From UBA1731 sp964567665 (GTDB taxonomy: Bacteria > Verrucomicrobiota > Kiritimatiellia > RFP12 > UBA1067), in NCBI GenBank assembly GCA_964567665.1, contig CAZMNN010000005.1:1-64000 (forward strand): a DNA stretch of 64,000 nt. Reading direction: 5' to 3'. The notes under the pieces were generated by a model. The model was not told where the DNA came from. It made no database searches and worked only from the letters and a program-made list of their open reading frames with translations. The first letter of the stretch is position 1; every line of letters begins with the position of its first letter. The position numbers were made by a program, and so were the translations under genes. This document shows, piece after piece, positions 16,260-24,141 of this stretch.

Positions 16260-18323
16260 ATGAGGTTCATTTGCGGAGCGCGAGGCAGCCGGCTTTCCGT
16301 TGCGCAGGCGCAGGGTTGCATTGCCTTTCTTGAGGCTGCCGTCGACGGATTCCGGGCGAAGCTGCGGACGTTCAAGACGCCCGGCGACAGAGATCTTTCA
16401 ACCCCGATAGAGAAAAGTGCACCGGATTTCTTCACCCGCGACCTTGACGAGGCTGTCCGGTCGGGTGCGGTGGATTTTGCTGTGCATTCCGCGAAAGATC
16501 TTCCCGACGCCATTGTCGATGACCTGGACTGGTTCTGGCTCCCGAACCGTGAAGATCCGCGTGACTGCTGGGTTGCAAGGCTTGACGGCCCGCTTGCCGA
16601 TCTCGACGCAGCAAGACGGAAGGGGGCGGGAGCAAAGATCGGCGTGTCGAGCGAAAGGCGCCGCTCGTTTGCGGAATTGCGATATCCCATGGCGAATCTG
16701 TTGCCGATAAGGGGCGCAATCGATTCTCGGCTCAATCAGTTGGCGGACGGCAGATTTGATGCGGTGCTGATGGCTGTCGCCGGACTTAAACGCCTCTATC
16801 CAGGTTGGGACGGCGGGGACAGGCTTGATGTCGATGGTTGCGCCTCGTTTGCAGTGAAAACGATCGGTGTGGAGGCACTTCCGCCGCCGGAGGGGCAGGG
16901 GTGTCTCGCGGTTGTGTTCAAGAAAGGGGATGCGCGGCTTGCCGCCGTGCGCCGGAACTTTGTCAAGGCCGTTCGCTTCACGAGCGCAGGCGTCGGTGAC
17001 GCCGGAACGATAACGGTGCGCGGTGCACGTGATCTGGAAGAGGCGGACGTAGTGCTTGCGGACGCTCTTTCGGGATTCGGCGGACAGCGGCGCGACGGTG
17101 CGAAATGGGTGAATGTTGGCAAGCGTTGCGGCGCGCATTCCATGGCTCAGGGAGAGATTACGCGGCTAATCTGCGATGAAGCGAGGAAGGGGAGGCGCGT
17201 CGTTCGCCTCAAAGGCGGCGACGCCGGACTGTTCGGACGGCTTGCCGAGGAGACGGCGGCGCTTGATGCACTCGGCATTCCGTATGTTGTGCGTCCGGGA
17301 GTAAGTGCGCTTGTCGCAGCCACGTCTCCGAACGGCATTCTCCTCACGAAGCGGGGCGAGGCCGGCGGGTTTGAGGTTTCCACTCCGAGATCGGCGGGCA
17401 AAAAGACGCCTAAGGTGTTTTTCATGGCAACGCGGGTTGCCGGCGAGACGTTGAAGCGGTTTCCGGCAGACGAACCGTACGCAATGGTGTGGGATGCCTG
17501 CGGGCCTCACGAACGGATTCAGACCGGAATGTGCGGGAGTCCGGAACTGCGGGCGGACGATGCTCCGGGACTGCTCGTCGTCGGCTATGCGGGCGCACCG
17601 GTTGCATCAAGGCGCATTCTTCTAACGTGTTCAGAAGCAGTGATGCCGTGCGCCGAATGTCTGTTTGAAGATAGAGGCTTCCGCGTGGTCAAATGGCCGA
17701 TGATAGCGCTCAGGTTCCGCGAAAGCTGCCGTGACGCCATTTCAGATGTCGCAGGCCGGTATGATGCGATTGTGCTTACCAGCCCCAGCGCCGCCCGGAT
17801 GTTCTTCTCGGAATGCAGTTGCGACCGGCGGCATCTGCCGCGCTTCTGGACTTGCGGATCCGGCACGGACGCTGAACTTCGGCGAAACGGCGTATCGAGC
17901 GATGTTATGCCAGATGGCGATTTCTCAGCAAAAGGCCTCGTGGAGAAATTGAAGCGCAATGCCGGAATCGTGAAAGGCAGCCGCATCCTGCGTCTGCGCA
18001 GCGCGAAGGCAGGCGGCCATGTCGCCAACGCCATCAGGCGCATGGGCGGAAAGGTGGATGACGTTGTGCTTTACGACAATGTGCCTGTCGCGCACGACGA
18101 GGCCGCCATGCCGTCCTGCGACGCTGTGTTCTTTGCAAGCTCCAGCGCGGTGGAGGCGTTTGTCTCGCGGTATGGCGCGAAATCACTTTCGCGCATGGAC
18201 ATATACGTGATAGGCGAGCCTACGCGCCGTGCGCTTCCTTGCCGCATGAGGGGGCGGGCGACGCCTTTTTCGCTGGCGGCGTTTGAGTCCGCAGCCGGCG
18301 ACACAACCAGGGAATACAGATGA
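16260..18323 (+). CDS. HemC-like/uroporphyrinogen-III methyltransferase/HemD-like fusion
   Basis: About 687 residues in three parts. Residues 1-236 resemble HemC (hydroxymethylbilane synthase) domains 1 and 2: GARGSRLSVAQAQ, the catalytic Asp D80 in AVHSAKDLP, SSERRR and RGAIDSRL substrate-binding arginines, AVAGLKRL, and PPPEGQG. HemC domain 3, which carries the cysteine that binds the dipyrromethane cofactor, is absent. Residues about 238-447 are a SUMT/CobA methyltransferase (TVRGARDLEEADVVL, VVRLKGGDAGLFGR, PGVSALVAATSPNGILLT). Residues about 451-680 are HemD-like (uroporphyrinogen-III synthase; IVLTSPSAARMF, AVFFASSSAVEAF). Together these would take porphobilinogen to precorrin-2. HemC-HemD and CobA-HemD fusions are known; I do not recall this triple form. 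GTG 16239 is an alternative start. The stop overlaps luxS by four bases. Domain assignment is firm; HemC activity is uncertain. Confidence 0.82.
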   Translation: MRFICGARGSRLSVAQAQGCIAFLEAAVDGFRAKLRTFKTPGDRDLSTPIEKSAPDFFTRDLDEAVRSGAVDFAVHSAKDLPDAIVDDLDWFWLPNREDPRDCWVARLDGPLADLDAARRKGAGAKIGVSSERRRSFAELRYPMANLLPIRGAIDSRLNQLADGRFDAVLMAVAGLKRLYPGWDGGDRLDVDGCASFAVKTIGVEALPPPEGQGCLAVVFKKGDARLAAVRRNFVKAVRFTSAGVGDAGTITVRGARDLEEADVVLADALSGFGGQRRDGAKWVNVGKRCGAHSMAQGEITRLICDEARKGRRVVRLKGGDAGLFGRLAEETAALDALGIPYVVRPGVSALVAATSPNGILLTKRGEAGGFEVSTPRSAGKKTPKVFFMATRVAGETLKRFPADEPYAMVWDACGPHERIQTGMCGSPELRADDAPGLLVVGYAGAPVASRRILLTCSEAVMPCAECLFEDRGFRVVKWPMIALRFRESCRDAISDVAGRYDAIVLTSPSAARMFFSECSCDRRHLPRFWTCGSGTDAELRRNGVSSDVMPDGDFSAKGLVEKLKRNAGIVKGSRILRLRSAKAGGHVANAIRRMGGKVDDVVLYDNVPVAHDEAAMPSCDAVFFASSSAVEAFVSRYGAKSLSRMDIYVIGEPTRRALPCRMRGRATPFSLAAFESAAGDTTREYR

Positions 18324-18829
18324 ACAAACTCATAGCATCGTTTCAGGTAGACCATACACGCATCGGCTACGGCATCTTCGTGAGCCGCCGCGATGTCGTC
18401 AACGGAGCGTACGTCACGACGTTCGACATACGCATGAAGCGTCCGAACGCGGAACCTGCCATACATCCGAACGCAATGCACACGATAGAGCATATCGTCG
18501 CGACGTATCTGCGCAACTCGTCCTTCAAGGATCATGTTGTGTACTGGGGGCCTATGGGATGCCTCACCGGGTTCTATTTCATCACGAACACAGCCCATGC
18601 GATAGAACCGCAGGAGATTGAAAAGCTCATGCGCAGCGCATTCCGGCATCTTGCGAACTATCGCGGTGAAGTACCGGGGGCGACACCCGTCAACTGCGGA
18701 AACTATCTGCTGCACGATCTGCCGATGGCGAAACTTGAGGCGCGGATGTTTCTCGACAGAGAGTGGAAGTTCCGCTACCCGCCGGCAAAGCGCATAAAAT
18801 CCGGCGGCCGGACATTCTTCGATGCATAG
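18320..18829 (+). CDS. luxS: S-ribosylhomocysteine lyase LuxS (AI-2 synthase)
   Basis: 169 residues. LuxS cleaves S-ribosylhomocysteine to homocysteine and DPD, the AI-2 precursor. The metal ligands fall exactly at the canonical positions: H54 and H58 in HTIEH (with catalytic E57) and C126 in NCGNYLLH. The catalytic cysteine is C81 in PMGCLTGFYF, three positions earlier than usual because the preceding loop is shorter. The N-terminus (SFQVDHTRIGYGI) also fits. ATG overlaps the hem-fusion stop (ATGA), so luxS is probably translated by coupling. Pfs (SAH nucleosidase) is not in the window. The protein diverges from textbook LuxS but keeps every active-site residue. Confidence 0.88.
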   Translation: MNKLIASFQVDHTRIGYGIFVSRRDVVNGAYVTTFDIRMKRPNAEPAIHPNAMHTIEHIVATYLRNSSFKDHVVYWGPMGCLTGFYFITNTAHAIEPQEIEKLMRSAFRHLANYRGEVPGATPVNCGNYLLHDLPMAKLEARMFLDREWKFRYPPAKRIKSGGRTFFDA

Positions 18830-19124
18830 CGGATGCTATGCCATGTTCCCTTTTGCTCACGGCGTCTGCCTTTAGGTATGCTTCTTTTGACGATGCAATC
18901 ATACCGGATCTGCAGGCGCCGTGGGCACTCACCCGGCCATCCCCATAGCAACCACAAATTTTGAATTTCTTTATTTACGCGTCAACGCAGGGAGAAGACG
19001 GCACGGAGAAACGTGGATGATGGCCGCGACCTTTTTTCTTCGTGGAGCGACGCGGCGTTCTCTTGTCTAAAACTGCGCCACGAGATATTGCAACTTCCCG
19101 TGTTGCATTTAGTTTTTTGCGGTG
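18830..19124 (+). other. Non-coding gap after luxS
   Basis: Roughly 295 bp without a credible gene. It holds an AT-rich patch around 18950-18980 and 19105-19120. No tRNA, repeat or clear terminator with a T run was found. The next promoter begins at 19125. Confidence 0.5.
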
Positions 19125-19153
19125 TTGCTAATGAAACCCGATTGTTGTATACT
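19125..19153 (+). promoter_or_regulatory. Promoter for zinc-ribbon gene
   Basis: TTGCTA (19125-19130), 17-bp spacer, TATACT (19148-19153). AAGGAG at 19161-19166 then serves as ribosome-binding site for ATG 19174. Confidence 0.65.
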
Positions 19154-19173
19154 TTGCGCCAAGGAGAAGGAAC

Positions 19174-19545
19174 ATGGCCGAGAATGAAAATCTTGATACG
19201 GAAGCTGTCGATGCGGTCGATGCTGATGCCGGCGACGCTCAGATCAACGACACGGACATAGTGTTCGATTGTCCGCATTGTGGACACAGCCTGTGCATCG
19301 ACTATCGCGGCGCAGGTCTCCAGATTGCGTGTTCAGAATGCGGCGAGGCTGTGCTCGTGCCGATTCCAGACGGCATGAAGATTGATGATCTCGACCTTGA
19401 TCCTGGCGAGATACTCAAGCAGCTGTTTGCGACGCGACGCAACCTTCAGCGTGCAGAGGCTCGTGCAGAGGCTCTTGAGGCGCGGCTTGCCGAAGTGGCG
19501 GAGAGGATTGCCGCAGTTCAGGAAATCATCGGTGAGGAAGCATGA
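19174..19545 (+). CDS. Small zinc-ribbon/coiled-coil protein
   Basis: 123 residues. An acidic N-terminal stretch (about 1-28) leads to a four-cysteine zinc ribbon (CPHCG ... CSECGEA, residues about 33-57), then a C-terminal helical, heptad-rich segment (about 80-120: RRNLQRAEARAEALEARLAE) likely to form a coiled coil. No enzymatic motif. Preceded by a good promoter and a strong AAGGAG. Overlaps the CDP-alcohol transferase start by four bases. Specific function not recognised; a DNA- or protein-binding adaptor is possible. Confidence 0.7.
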   Translation: MAENENLDTEAVDAVDADAGDAQINDTDIVFDCPHCGHSLCIDYRGAGLQIACSECGEAVLVPIPDGMKIDDLDLDPGEILKQLFATRRNLQRAEARAEALEARLAEVAERIAAVQEIIGEEA

Positions 19546-20177
19546 GGGCTCTGTCGTCAAAGGCTCTTTTCGTCAACGCGCTCACGATGTCTCGTGTTCC
19601 GCTGATCTTTGCGTACCTTGCGTTTGCCGTCATCGGAAATTTCAGCGACTCGCTGATGTATCCCGTTGTCGCGTGTGTCCTTGGTGCCGCCGCCGGGCTT
19701 ACTGATCTGTTCGACGGAATGCTCGCCCGCCGCTGGGGTGTGGTGTCGGACTTTGGCAAGATGGCCGACCCGTTGATGGACAAGGTGTACTTCATCGTTG
19801 CGTTCCCCTCGCTTGTTTGGCTTGCTGCCGTGCAGGGCGAATCCGCAGCGCACGCAGCGTCTCTGCTGCTGTTCACGGTGCTGTGGATACTGAGGGATCA
19901 GTGGGTGACGTTCCTTCGTGCCGTTGCGTCCCTCTACCATGCAAACGTCGCGGCAATGTGGCTCGGCAAGGTGCGGACTGCGCTTTCCTTCCCCTCCGCC
20001 GGGCTGATCTACGCCTATTTGGCATTTCATCATCTTTGGCCGGAGTGCGCAGTCCGTGCAGGGCTGTACGCCTGTTTTGCGATAGAGGCGTTTCTCATGC
20101 TTCTGAACGTCTATTCGTTCGCGGTGTACACAAGGACGTATCTGCCGTATGTGCGGCGGGCGATGGGACGCGAGTAG
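19542..20177 (+). CDS. CDP-alcohol phosphatidyltransferase (PgsA-like)
   Basis: 211 residues, several transmembrane helices. It contains the CDP-alcohol phosphotransferase signature D-x2-D-G-x2-A-R-x8-G-x3-D-x3-D at about residues 52-77 (starting DLFDGMLARR and closing with ADPLMDK). This family joins a CDP-activated lipid to an alcohol in the inner membrane; by size and motif it resembles phosphatidylglycerophosphate synthase PgsA, though other CDP-alcohol substrates (inositol phosphate, choline) cannot be excluded. ATG overlaps the upstream zinc-ribbon stop (ATGA). Confidence 0.82.
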   Translation: MRALSSKALFVNALTMSRVPLIFAYLAFAVIGNFSDSLMYPVVACVLGAAAGLTDLFDGMLARRWGVVSDFGKMADPLMDKVYFIVAFPSLVWLAAVQGESAAHAASLLLFTVLWILRDQWVTFLRAVASLYHANVAAMWLGKVRTALSFPSAGLIYAYLAFHHLWPECAVRAGLYACFAIEAFLMLLNVYSFAVYTRTYLPYVRRAMGRE

Positions 20178-20183
20178 CGGAAT

Positions 20184-20190
20184 GGAAGGG
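20184..20190 (+). promoter_or_regulatory. Strong Shine-Dalgarno deciding a start
   Basis: GGAAGGG with a 6-nt spacer points to ATG 20197 rather than the in-frame ATG at 20182, which overlaps it. Confidence 0.55.
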
Positions 20191-20196
20191 AAGCGT

Positions 20197-20823
20197 ATGC
20201 TTGAAGACGAACCGCTTGGCGGCATGGACGCAAAACGTGCGGCGGTCGCCGCCGTCGAGGAGCGTTTCGTGCGCGAGGAACGGCGTCGGCGCAGTCTGGA
20301 ACGCCGTGCTGCGCTGCGCGGCTGCCTTGCGTGGCTTGCCGTCCTGTCCGTTGTCGTAGCATCCGCTGCGTATTTAGCCTGCCGCCACTACGGCATAGAC
20401 TGCTCAGAGGTTGGACGGTATCTGCGCGAAGCGATAAACGGACGCAGATACGCGAGAGCCGTCGAGCCTTTTCGCGTGTCGCCGATCGCTGATTGGAGCA
20501 TGGCACCAGAATCTCTGCGTCCAGGAAAGGTTGAGACAAACACGGTCTACCATGCAATGCTGCCCGGAGAGGATGGACATGTCTTGCTGGAGTTGACCGC
20601 AGCACCCGGCGTCTCCGGCTTCAAGGTGCGCAGGCTTTCGTCCGTCACGGAGCCGGTGGAGGTGCCGCCAGAGTCGTTCAAGGCGCTTGTCGCCAAGAAT
20701 CCGTATCTCATATCCGTCAACGGATCGGTGTATTTCTGCGGCGGAAAGAAGTCCGCAGCGGCGAAGGAGGCATTCAGAAAGTCGCTGTTCTCTCCGCGCC
20801 ATGCGGAGGGGCAAAGAAAATAA
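20197..20823 (+). CDS. Single-pass membrane protein of unknown function
   Basis: 208 residues. A cytoplasmic N-terminal part rich in Arg and Glu (about 1-45, EERFVREERRRRSLERR) precedes one transmembrane helix (about 48-70, LAWLAVLSVVVASAAYLAC); the remaining C-terminal part is presumably periplasmic and contains no recognised domain. Its start lies 19 bp behind the PgsA-like gene, so it is probably the third gene of that operon. Not recognised. Confidence 0.6.
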   Translation: MLEDEPLGGMDAKRAAVAAVEERFVREERRRRSLERRAALRGCLAWLAVLSVVVASAAYLACRHYGIDCSEVGRYLREAINGRRYARAVEPFRVSPIADWSMAPESLRPGKVETNTVYHAMLPGEDGHVLLELTAAPGVSGFKVRRLSSVTEPVEVPPESFKALVAKNPYLISVNGSVYFCGGKKSAAAKEAFRKSLFSPRHAEGQRK

Positions 20824-20847
20824 AAAACGGCTTGACGAATTTTTCGC

Positions 20848-20876
20848 TTGAAGTTGAACACCTTTTAAGGTATCTT
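20848..20876 (+). promoter_or_regulatory. Promoter for coiled-coil membrane protein
   Basis: TTGAAG (20848-20853), 17 bp, TATCTT (20871-20876). The same -10 hexamer occurs in the HU promoter. GGAGAAAAG at 20888 is the ribosome-binding region. Confidence 0.55.
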
Positions 20877-20899
20877 ACACACCCATTGGAGAAAAGAGA

Positions 20900-22060
20900 A
20901 TGAACAAAGTACTGCATGCCATAGTGTATCTGATCCTCATCGTAGCGATTGCTGCGTTGGTTTTCGAGAACAGCCTGTTTGAAAAGCGTACGCTTCTCGG
21001 TGACAGGAACAGGGCGATGGAGGACTATATTGTGCGGCTTGCCCGTACGATAGAGAAGGCCGATGCGCCGCGTCCCATGTCGGTGCCGGAGGCGAAGAAG
21101 GATATTTCACCGATTGAGGCGCGTCAGATCGACACCCCTGAAATGGAGAATGTGCTTGAGGAGTATCCGGCTCAGCTGGAGGCTCAGAACCTTGAGACGT
21201 TCAACTGGGACAACTCCGCCACCCGTCTTCAGCTCCGTCAGCTCTACTATCTCGGCCCGGACGGACAGCCCATGCCCGATGCGGCCAACTACAACAAGCC
21301 GATGACGAAGGGCAAGGGGACGATGGCCGAGCTTATGGATCAGCTTTTCGAACGCGCCAAGGCGCAGCAGGCGACGCTGAACAACACTCGTGCGGCTCTC
21401 GCGGAGGTTCGCGGGAAGCTTGAGGCGACGGTCGGCGAATACAACAAGCTGAAGCCGGATGCACGTCTTGCCAAGATGACGGAGGATGAGCTGAAGCAGA
21501 GGATAAACAAGCTTGGACAGGACAAGCAGACCCTCGAAGAGCAGGTTGCAAAGCTGAAGTCCCGCGTCGAGGAGCAGACGGGCGAGATCACAAGCGTAAA
21601 GGATGAACTTTCAACCGCAAAGGATGAGGCGGATGTCCTGAAGGAGGACAACGCCGCCCTTGACAAGAAGATCAAGCAGCTCCAGAAGCTGATGCAGCAG
21701 ATGGCTCAGCAGCAGAATCAGTCTGCCGGTGTCGCCGGTGGACTGAGTGGCACGGCCGTTACGTCTCTGCCTGCGGGTGAGAAGGGCAAGATTGTCGCTG
21801 TCGACAATGCGCTCATGTTCTGCGTGGTGGGATTCTCCGACGAGGCGATGAAGGAGATGCTCGGCTCCGAAAGGCAGGGGCTTCTTCCTGCGCTTACGCT
21901 CTGTGTCCGCCGCAAGGGGTACAGCGGCCCGGCGGGAGAGTTTGTCGGCAAGATCAATCTCCGTCAGGCGGTTGCGGGCAAGAACTTCGTGATTGCGGAC
22001 ATTCTTGGCGACTGGAGTCAGGCGCCTGTCGAGAAGGGCGATGTCATATTCTCTGAATAA
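20900..22060 (+). CDS. Membrane-anchored coiled-coil protein
   Basis: 386 residues. One N-terminal transmembrane helix (about 5-24, LHAIVYLILIVAIAALVFEN), a linker, then a long coiled coil (about 155-270) rich in Glu, Lys, Leu and Gln, ending in a Gln/Met tract (QQMAQQQNQ), and a compact C-terminal domain of about 110 residues (from about 277) with conserved-looking beta strands (GKIVAVDNALMFCVVGF ... KGDVIF). The C-terminal domain resembles the OB-like or beta-barrel ends of envelope scaffold proteins, but I do not recognise the family. Likely a periplasmic scaffold anchored in the inner membrane. It overlaps a small lipoprotein gene by 20 bases. Confidence 0.65.
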   Translation: MNKVLHAIVYLILIVAIAALVFENSLFEKRTLLGDRNRAMEDYIVRLARTIEKADAPRPMSVPEAKKDISPIEARQIDTPEMENVLEEYPAQLEAQNLETFNWDNSATRLQLRQLYYLGPDGQPMPDAANYNKPMTKGKGTMAELMDQLFERAKAQQATLNNTRAALAEVRGKLEATVGEYNKLKPDARLAKMTEDELKQRINKLGQDKQTLEEQVAKLKSRVEEQTGEITSVKDELSTAKDEADVLKEDNAALDKKIKQLQKLMQQMAQQQNQSAGVAGGLSGTAVTSLPAGEKGKIVAVDNALMFCVVGFSDEAMKEMLGSERQGLLPALTLCVRRKGYSGPAGEFVGKINLRQAVAGKNFVIADILGDWSQAPVEKGDVIFSE

Positions 22061-22202
22061 ACTCGCGCTTATTGCCGCCCTCCTGCTTCTGGCGGGTTGC
22101 ATCGCGGACACTGCTGAGGATTCGGATCTTCCGTGGGCGCGCGATCAGGGTTGGGAAGGGCAGATACCGATTCCCGGAAACGCGGCGGGCGCATATGATT
22201 GA
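22041..22202 (+). CDS. Small lipoprotein, 53 residues
   Basis: A 53-residue frame in a different phase from both neighbours encodes a clean lipoprotein signal peptide: LNKLALIAALLLLAGC, lipobox LAGC, Cys about residue 20. The mature part is only about 34 residues, acidic, with DLPWARDQGWEGQIPIPGN. Proteins with a DLPW...WEG pattern after the lipid Cys look familiar from Verrucomicrobiota-like genomes, but that is from memory. It begins 20 bases inside the coiled-coil gene and ends 8 bases inside the pseudouridine synthase gene, so all three are probably translated together. Function unknown. Confidence 0.65.
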   Translation: MSYSLNKLALIAALLLLAGCIADTAEDSDLPWARDQGWEGQIPIPGNAAGAYD

Positions 22203-23139
22203 GAATGCCCGTTTCGAGATTGAGGTTGGCGGCATCCGGTTGGATGCCGCCTTGCTTATGCGCTTTCCGTCCGTGCCGCGTTCATTTGTCAGGGAGGCCT
22301 GCGATGCCGGTGCTGTCAAGGTCAACGGGCGGCCGGCGGCGAAGGGCATGAAGGTAAAGGCCGGGGATGCGGTTGAGGTTGAACGGCTCGACGAAAACTC
22401 CGACAACCGGCCACTGCCCGATGACGGCATCCGTCCGAGGTGCATATTCGAGGATGCGTCATTGCTTGCGTTCGACAAGCCGGCAGGGATGCCTGTGCAG
22501 CCGCTTACGCGACACGAAACCGGAACGCTCATGAACGGTGTTGTCGTCCGATGGCCGGAATGCGTCGGTGTGGGTGACAGCCCCCTCATGGCGGGTGCGC
22601 TGCATCGTATCGACGCAGGTACGTCCGGTCTTGTCCTGGTTGCCCGCAGTCCGAAGTCATTTGAAAATCTCCGTGCGCAGTTCACGTCGCACACGGTGAA
22701 GAAGACGTACCTTGCGCTTGTTGAGGGGTGCGTGTCCGATGGCGGGACGCTTGAGAACGATCTTGTGCATATGCCGGGGCTTGGCTACTGCAAGATGGTC
22801 GATCCGTCACGCGCAAGGTTGAGCGAATCTGAACGCACGTTTCTCTCCGCCAAAGCCCTCCATGCAGTGACGGCATATTCTCCGATCGGACATTTCCGTG
22901 AGGAGTGTGAAGACCGTACGCTCATAGAAGTGACGATATACACCGGAGTGACGCATCAGATACGTGCGCAGCTGGCTCTTGCCGGAATGCACATCGTGAA
23001 TGACCGCCTGTACGGTGCGTTTGCCGTCGAAGGAATGACAGGACACTGTCTGCATTCGTTTGCAGCGTCCTTCATGCATCCAGAAACAGGGAAACCGTGT
23101 GAAATCCGCACAGATGCTCCGTCCTGGGCCGTCTGTTAG
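22195..23139 (+). CDS. RluA-family 23S rRNA/tRNA pseudouridine synthase
   Basis: 314 residues. N-terminal S4 RNA-binding domain (about 12-65: IRLDAALLMRF, GAVKVNGRPAAKGMKV) then a RluA catalytic domain with the catalytic Asp D140 in HRIDAGTSGLVLVAR. The HQIRAQLALAGMHIVNDRLYG motif near residue 260 is the family C-terminal fingerprint. It isomerises uridine to pseudouridine in rRNA; the exact site (RluC or RluD type) cannot be told. The frame is open upstream, but ATG 22195 gives the proper N-terminus and overlaps the small lipoprotein stop. Confidence 0.87.
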   Translation: MIENARFEIEVGGIRLDAALLMRFPSVPRSFVREACDAGAVKVNGRPAAKGMKVKAGDAVEVERLDENSDNRPLPDDGIRPRCIFEDASLLAFDKPAGMPVQPLTRHETGTLMNGVVVRWPECVGVGDSPLMAGALHRIDAGTSGLVLVARSPKSFENLRAQFTSHTVKKTYLALVEGCVSDGGTLENDLVHMPGLGYCKMVDPSRARLSESERTFLSAKALHAVTAYSPIGHFREECEDRTLIEVTIYTGVTHQIRAQLALAGMHIVNDRLYGAFAVEGMTGHCLHSFAASFMHPETGKPCEIRTDAPSWAVC

Positions 23140-23236
23140 GCGGGCAACCGTCGCCCCCACGCACATATCCATGCGCACACCTTGTCCATTTATGCGATGG
23201 ACATGATTGCAGATCGCTCATGCGCATCCGGAAATG

Positions 23237-23245
23237 TGCTATAAT
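23237..23245 (+). promoter_or_regulatory. Extended -10 promoter for fabG
   Basis: TGC plus TATAAT (23240-23245), about 41 bp before ATG 23287; no clear -35 at 16-18 bp. Confidence 0.5.
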
Positions 23246-23286
23246 CCGCCGCGTTTGTGAACAGTAACCTGAAAGGATGGAAGCAG

Positions 23287-24051
23287 ATGGGAAATCTTGA
23301 CGGAAAGGTCGCGATTGTGACGGGTGCGGCGCGTGGCATCGGACAGAAGATCGCGGTGAAGCTCGCTTTGGAGGGCGCAAAGGTCGCAGTGGTAGATCTC
23401 AAGGCCGAATGGTGTGACGAGACGGTCTCAGCCATATCCGCCGCAGGCGGCGAAGCGGCAGCGTTCGGATGCAACGTGTCGGTGTCGCAGGATGTTGACG
23501 CCTGCGTCAAGGCGGCCATCGAGAAGTTCGGCAGGGTGGACATCATGGTCAACAATGCCGGCATAACGAAGGATGGGCTTCTGATGCGCATGAGCGATGA
23601 CGACTGGGATGCAGTTATCGACGTCAACCTGAAGGGGACGTTCCTGTTCACCCGTGCGGTGTCGCGTCCGATGATGAAGAACCGTGCGGCGGACGGCACT
23701 CAGCTCGGCGGCTCCATCGTGAACCTGGCATCCGTCGTCGGAATCATGGGCAATGCCGGACAGGCGAACTACACGGCTTCCAAGGGCGGTGTGATTGCGC
23801 TCACGAAGACGACCGCAAAGGAACTCGGCTCGCGCAACATCCGCTGCAACGCGGTCGCGCCGGGCTTCATCCAGTCCAAGATGACGGACGTGCTTCCGGA
23901 CGACGTCAAGAAGGCGTATATGGATACGATTCCGCTCAAGCGGTTCGGCACCGCCGACGACATCGCGAACTGCGTGGCTTTTCTCGTCTCTCCCGCCGCT
24001 GACTACATCACAGGGCAGATAATCTCCGTGAACGGCGGCATGATCGGCTGA
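23287..24051 (+). CDS. fabG: 3-oxoacyl-ACP reductase FabG
   Basis: 254 residues. Classical short-chain dehydrogenase: cofactor motif TGAARGIG near the N-terminus, NNAG at about residue 94, and the catalytic Ser-Tyr-Lys set S149, Y162 and K166. The end (DYITGQIISVNGGMIG) is typical of FabG. It reduces 3-oxoacyl-ACP with NADPH in fatty-acid elongation. GTG 23257 in the same frame is possible but lacks conserved residues. No other fab gene is adjacent, so another SDR role is possible, though the match to FabG is close. Confidence 0.85.
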   Translation: MGNLDGKVAIVTGAARGIGQKIAVKLALEGAKVAVVDLKAEWCDETVSAISAAGGEAAAFGCNVSVSQDVDACVKAAIEKFGRVDIMVNNAGITKDGLLMRMSDDDWDAVIDVNLKGTFLFTRAVSRPMMKNRAADGTQLGGSIVNLASVVGIMGNAGQANYTASKGGVIALTKTTAKELGSRNIRCNAVAPGFIQSKMTDVLPDDVKKAYMDTIPLKRFGTADDIANCVAFLVSPAADYITGQIISVNGGMIG

Positions 24052-24094
24052 GTTTCATTAGGCTTATTTTTTCTCGCACCGAAAGCCGTGCAGG

Positions 24095-24103
24095 TGATAT
24101 AAT
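24095..24103 (+). promoter_or_regulatory. Extended -10 promoter for glgP
   Basis: TGA plus TATAAT (24098-24103), 38 bp before ATG 24142. The -35 region has no good TTGACA-like hexamer. Confidence 0.5.
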
Positions 24104-24141
24104 ACACCGCCATAAGAACAACCAACAAAAGGCTGAACAGG

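Noticed and set aside
18779..18807. CCGCCGG/CCGGCGG hairpin at the end of luxS
   Set aside because: It lies within the coding sequence, has a long loop and no T run, so it is not called a terminator.
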